Assembly (NCBI GenBank): GCA_028023455.1
Contig: JAQFVV010012420.1
Location: 7,827,194-7,891,193, forward strand
Direction: 5' to 3'
Length of the DNA: 64,000 nt
DNA from: Epiperipatus broadwayi
Taxonomy: Eukaryota > Onychophora > Udeonychophora > Euonychophora > Peripatidae
Within the stretch, counting starts at the first letter, position 1. Each line of letters begins with the position of its first letter. Both the position numbers and the translations under genes were made by a program. Positions 63,191 through 64,000 of this stretch are shown here, piece after piece. A model generated the notes under the pieces. The model had not been told where the DNA came from. It saw only the letters and a program-made list of their open reading frames with translations, and did no database searches.

Positions 63191-64000
63191 CTTACAATTA
63201 AATATTGTAAAATTGTCCTTTTGACTTAATCTCTCCATTTTTCCCTAACATTATCCAATGATTTTACAAACTATTTGTAAATATTTATAGACAAAAATTA
63301 GCTATAAAGAGAACTGTTTTTTTTTTTTAAATTTAAAATAAATCATTTTTATTATCCATAAGAGATTGACTCTTTGGAAGGTGTTGTTATAAATTTGTTA
63401 AATCTGTCATAGCAAGTGGAAATTTGAGGGATTCTTTTAATATTTCTATCAACATATTCAGTATATCAACTCCATTTATCTTTTTTAAATTCCATCTCAG
63501 AATAGGATAACTTTCAACAACACAAATGTGGTTCTGAAAGTGATCAAATTTGGTTTATTATGGTTAGGGGAAATAATCAATCAGGAGTTTCTTCTGTTTG
63601 TTATATACCTATCAGGAGTTTCTTCTGTTTGTTATATACCTAAATGGAATGTTTTTTTCTTGGTTGACATCATAAAATAAATACATGTTGCTTAAGCCCA
63701 TCCATCCTAAATCTTAACAACTAGCTTATTCACATATTTGCATATTCCCAAAGACTATTATGAGAATTGAAATGTACTATAAATATAGAATATATAGGAA
63801 AATTTAGAACAAAAAATAGGACTAGTTTTTAATAGAAGATTTTAAATATTGCATACATAAAAATTATCTATCTGAATTGTGAAAATAATATCATTTGAAC
63901 TATCTGCAACAGAGATTATTTGTTTTATAAGATGATTTAAAACAAAAGTATTTGCAATGCATTCTATCAATAATCAATATAAATTCAGAATAGTAATGAC
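63191..64000. other. Intronic sequence with a 31 bp tandem duplication
   Basis: ATCAGGAGTTTCTTCTGTTT plus TTATATACCT is perfectly duplicated at 63580-63610 and 63611-63641. Nothing else was recognised up to the window end. Confidence 0.6.

Larger units (their letters stand above)
54884..64000 (+). other. Start of the next guanylate cyclase intron, more than 9.1 kb
   Basis: The donor is GTAAGAC at 54884. No following exon is visible to the window end. Repeats within it are listed separately. Confidence 0.8.

Overview
This is eukaryotic, almost certainly invertebrate animal, nuclear DNA. By eye it is about three quarters A+T. It holds four spliced exons of one host gene spread over some 52 kb, and everything else is intron filled with old transposable elements and simple repeats. 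I cannot name the species. The AT-rich codons, introns over 20 kb, tRNA-derived SINEs and many Penelope-like elements suggest a large, repeat-rich invertebrate genome.

Host gene. Exons at 2448-2594, 24059-24227, 28139-28288 and 54760-54883 (all +) join in frame, with intron phases 1, 2 and 2, to 196 uninterrupted codons. They encode the middle of a natriuretic-peptide-receptor-type membrane guanylate cyclase: the end of the kinase homology domain, the dimerisation helix, and the start of the cyclase catalytic domain with its first metal-binding Asp. Exons for the extracellular, transmembrane and early kinase-like parts must lie left of the window. The rest of the catalytic domain lies right of it.

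Mobile elements by region. 0.2-1.2 kb: 3' end of a non-LTR retrotransposon, with a relative at 50.6-51.1 kb. 8.7-9.7 kb: two head-to-head Penelope-like (PLE) reverse transcriptase fragments. 10.2-15.0 kb: an LTR element with 1.5-1.7 kb LTRs and no recognisable proteins. 26.1-26.8 kb and 41.2-42.8 kb: minus-strand Ty3/gypsy remnants. 38.0, 43.3 and 49.2 kb: tRNA-derived SINEs. 60.3-61.6 kb: a PLE with a GIY-YIG endonuclease, a large palindrome upstream and a hammerhead-like motif downstream. 31.0-32.6 kb: a degenerate tandem array. Several large near-perfect palindromes lie at 16.9, 39.2-40.5, 45.1-45.5, 46.6, 49.4-49.9 and 60.3-60.6 kb.

The most interesting layer is RNA. Two non-coding repeat families (29.4-30.1 kb with 59.5-59.9 kb, and the 55.5-58.2 kb array) carry motifs that fold by hand into minimal type I hammerhead ribozymes: a conserved CUGAUGA and GAAA core, stem II, a very short stem III, a legal cleavage triplet and a matching stem I. 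Two copies of one family show a compensatory G-C to A-U change in stem I. In the second family the ribozyme recurs about every 450-460 bp in head-to-tail monomers that also occur inverted. With the PLE fragments, this suggests ribozyme-bearing non-autonomous retroelements mobilised by PLE machinery. The hammerhead-PLE association is established knowledge; the assignment of these families is inference.
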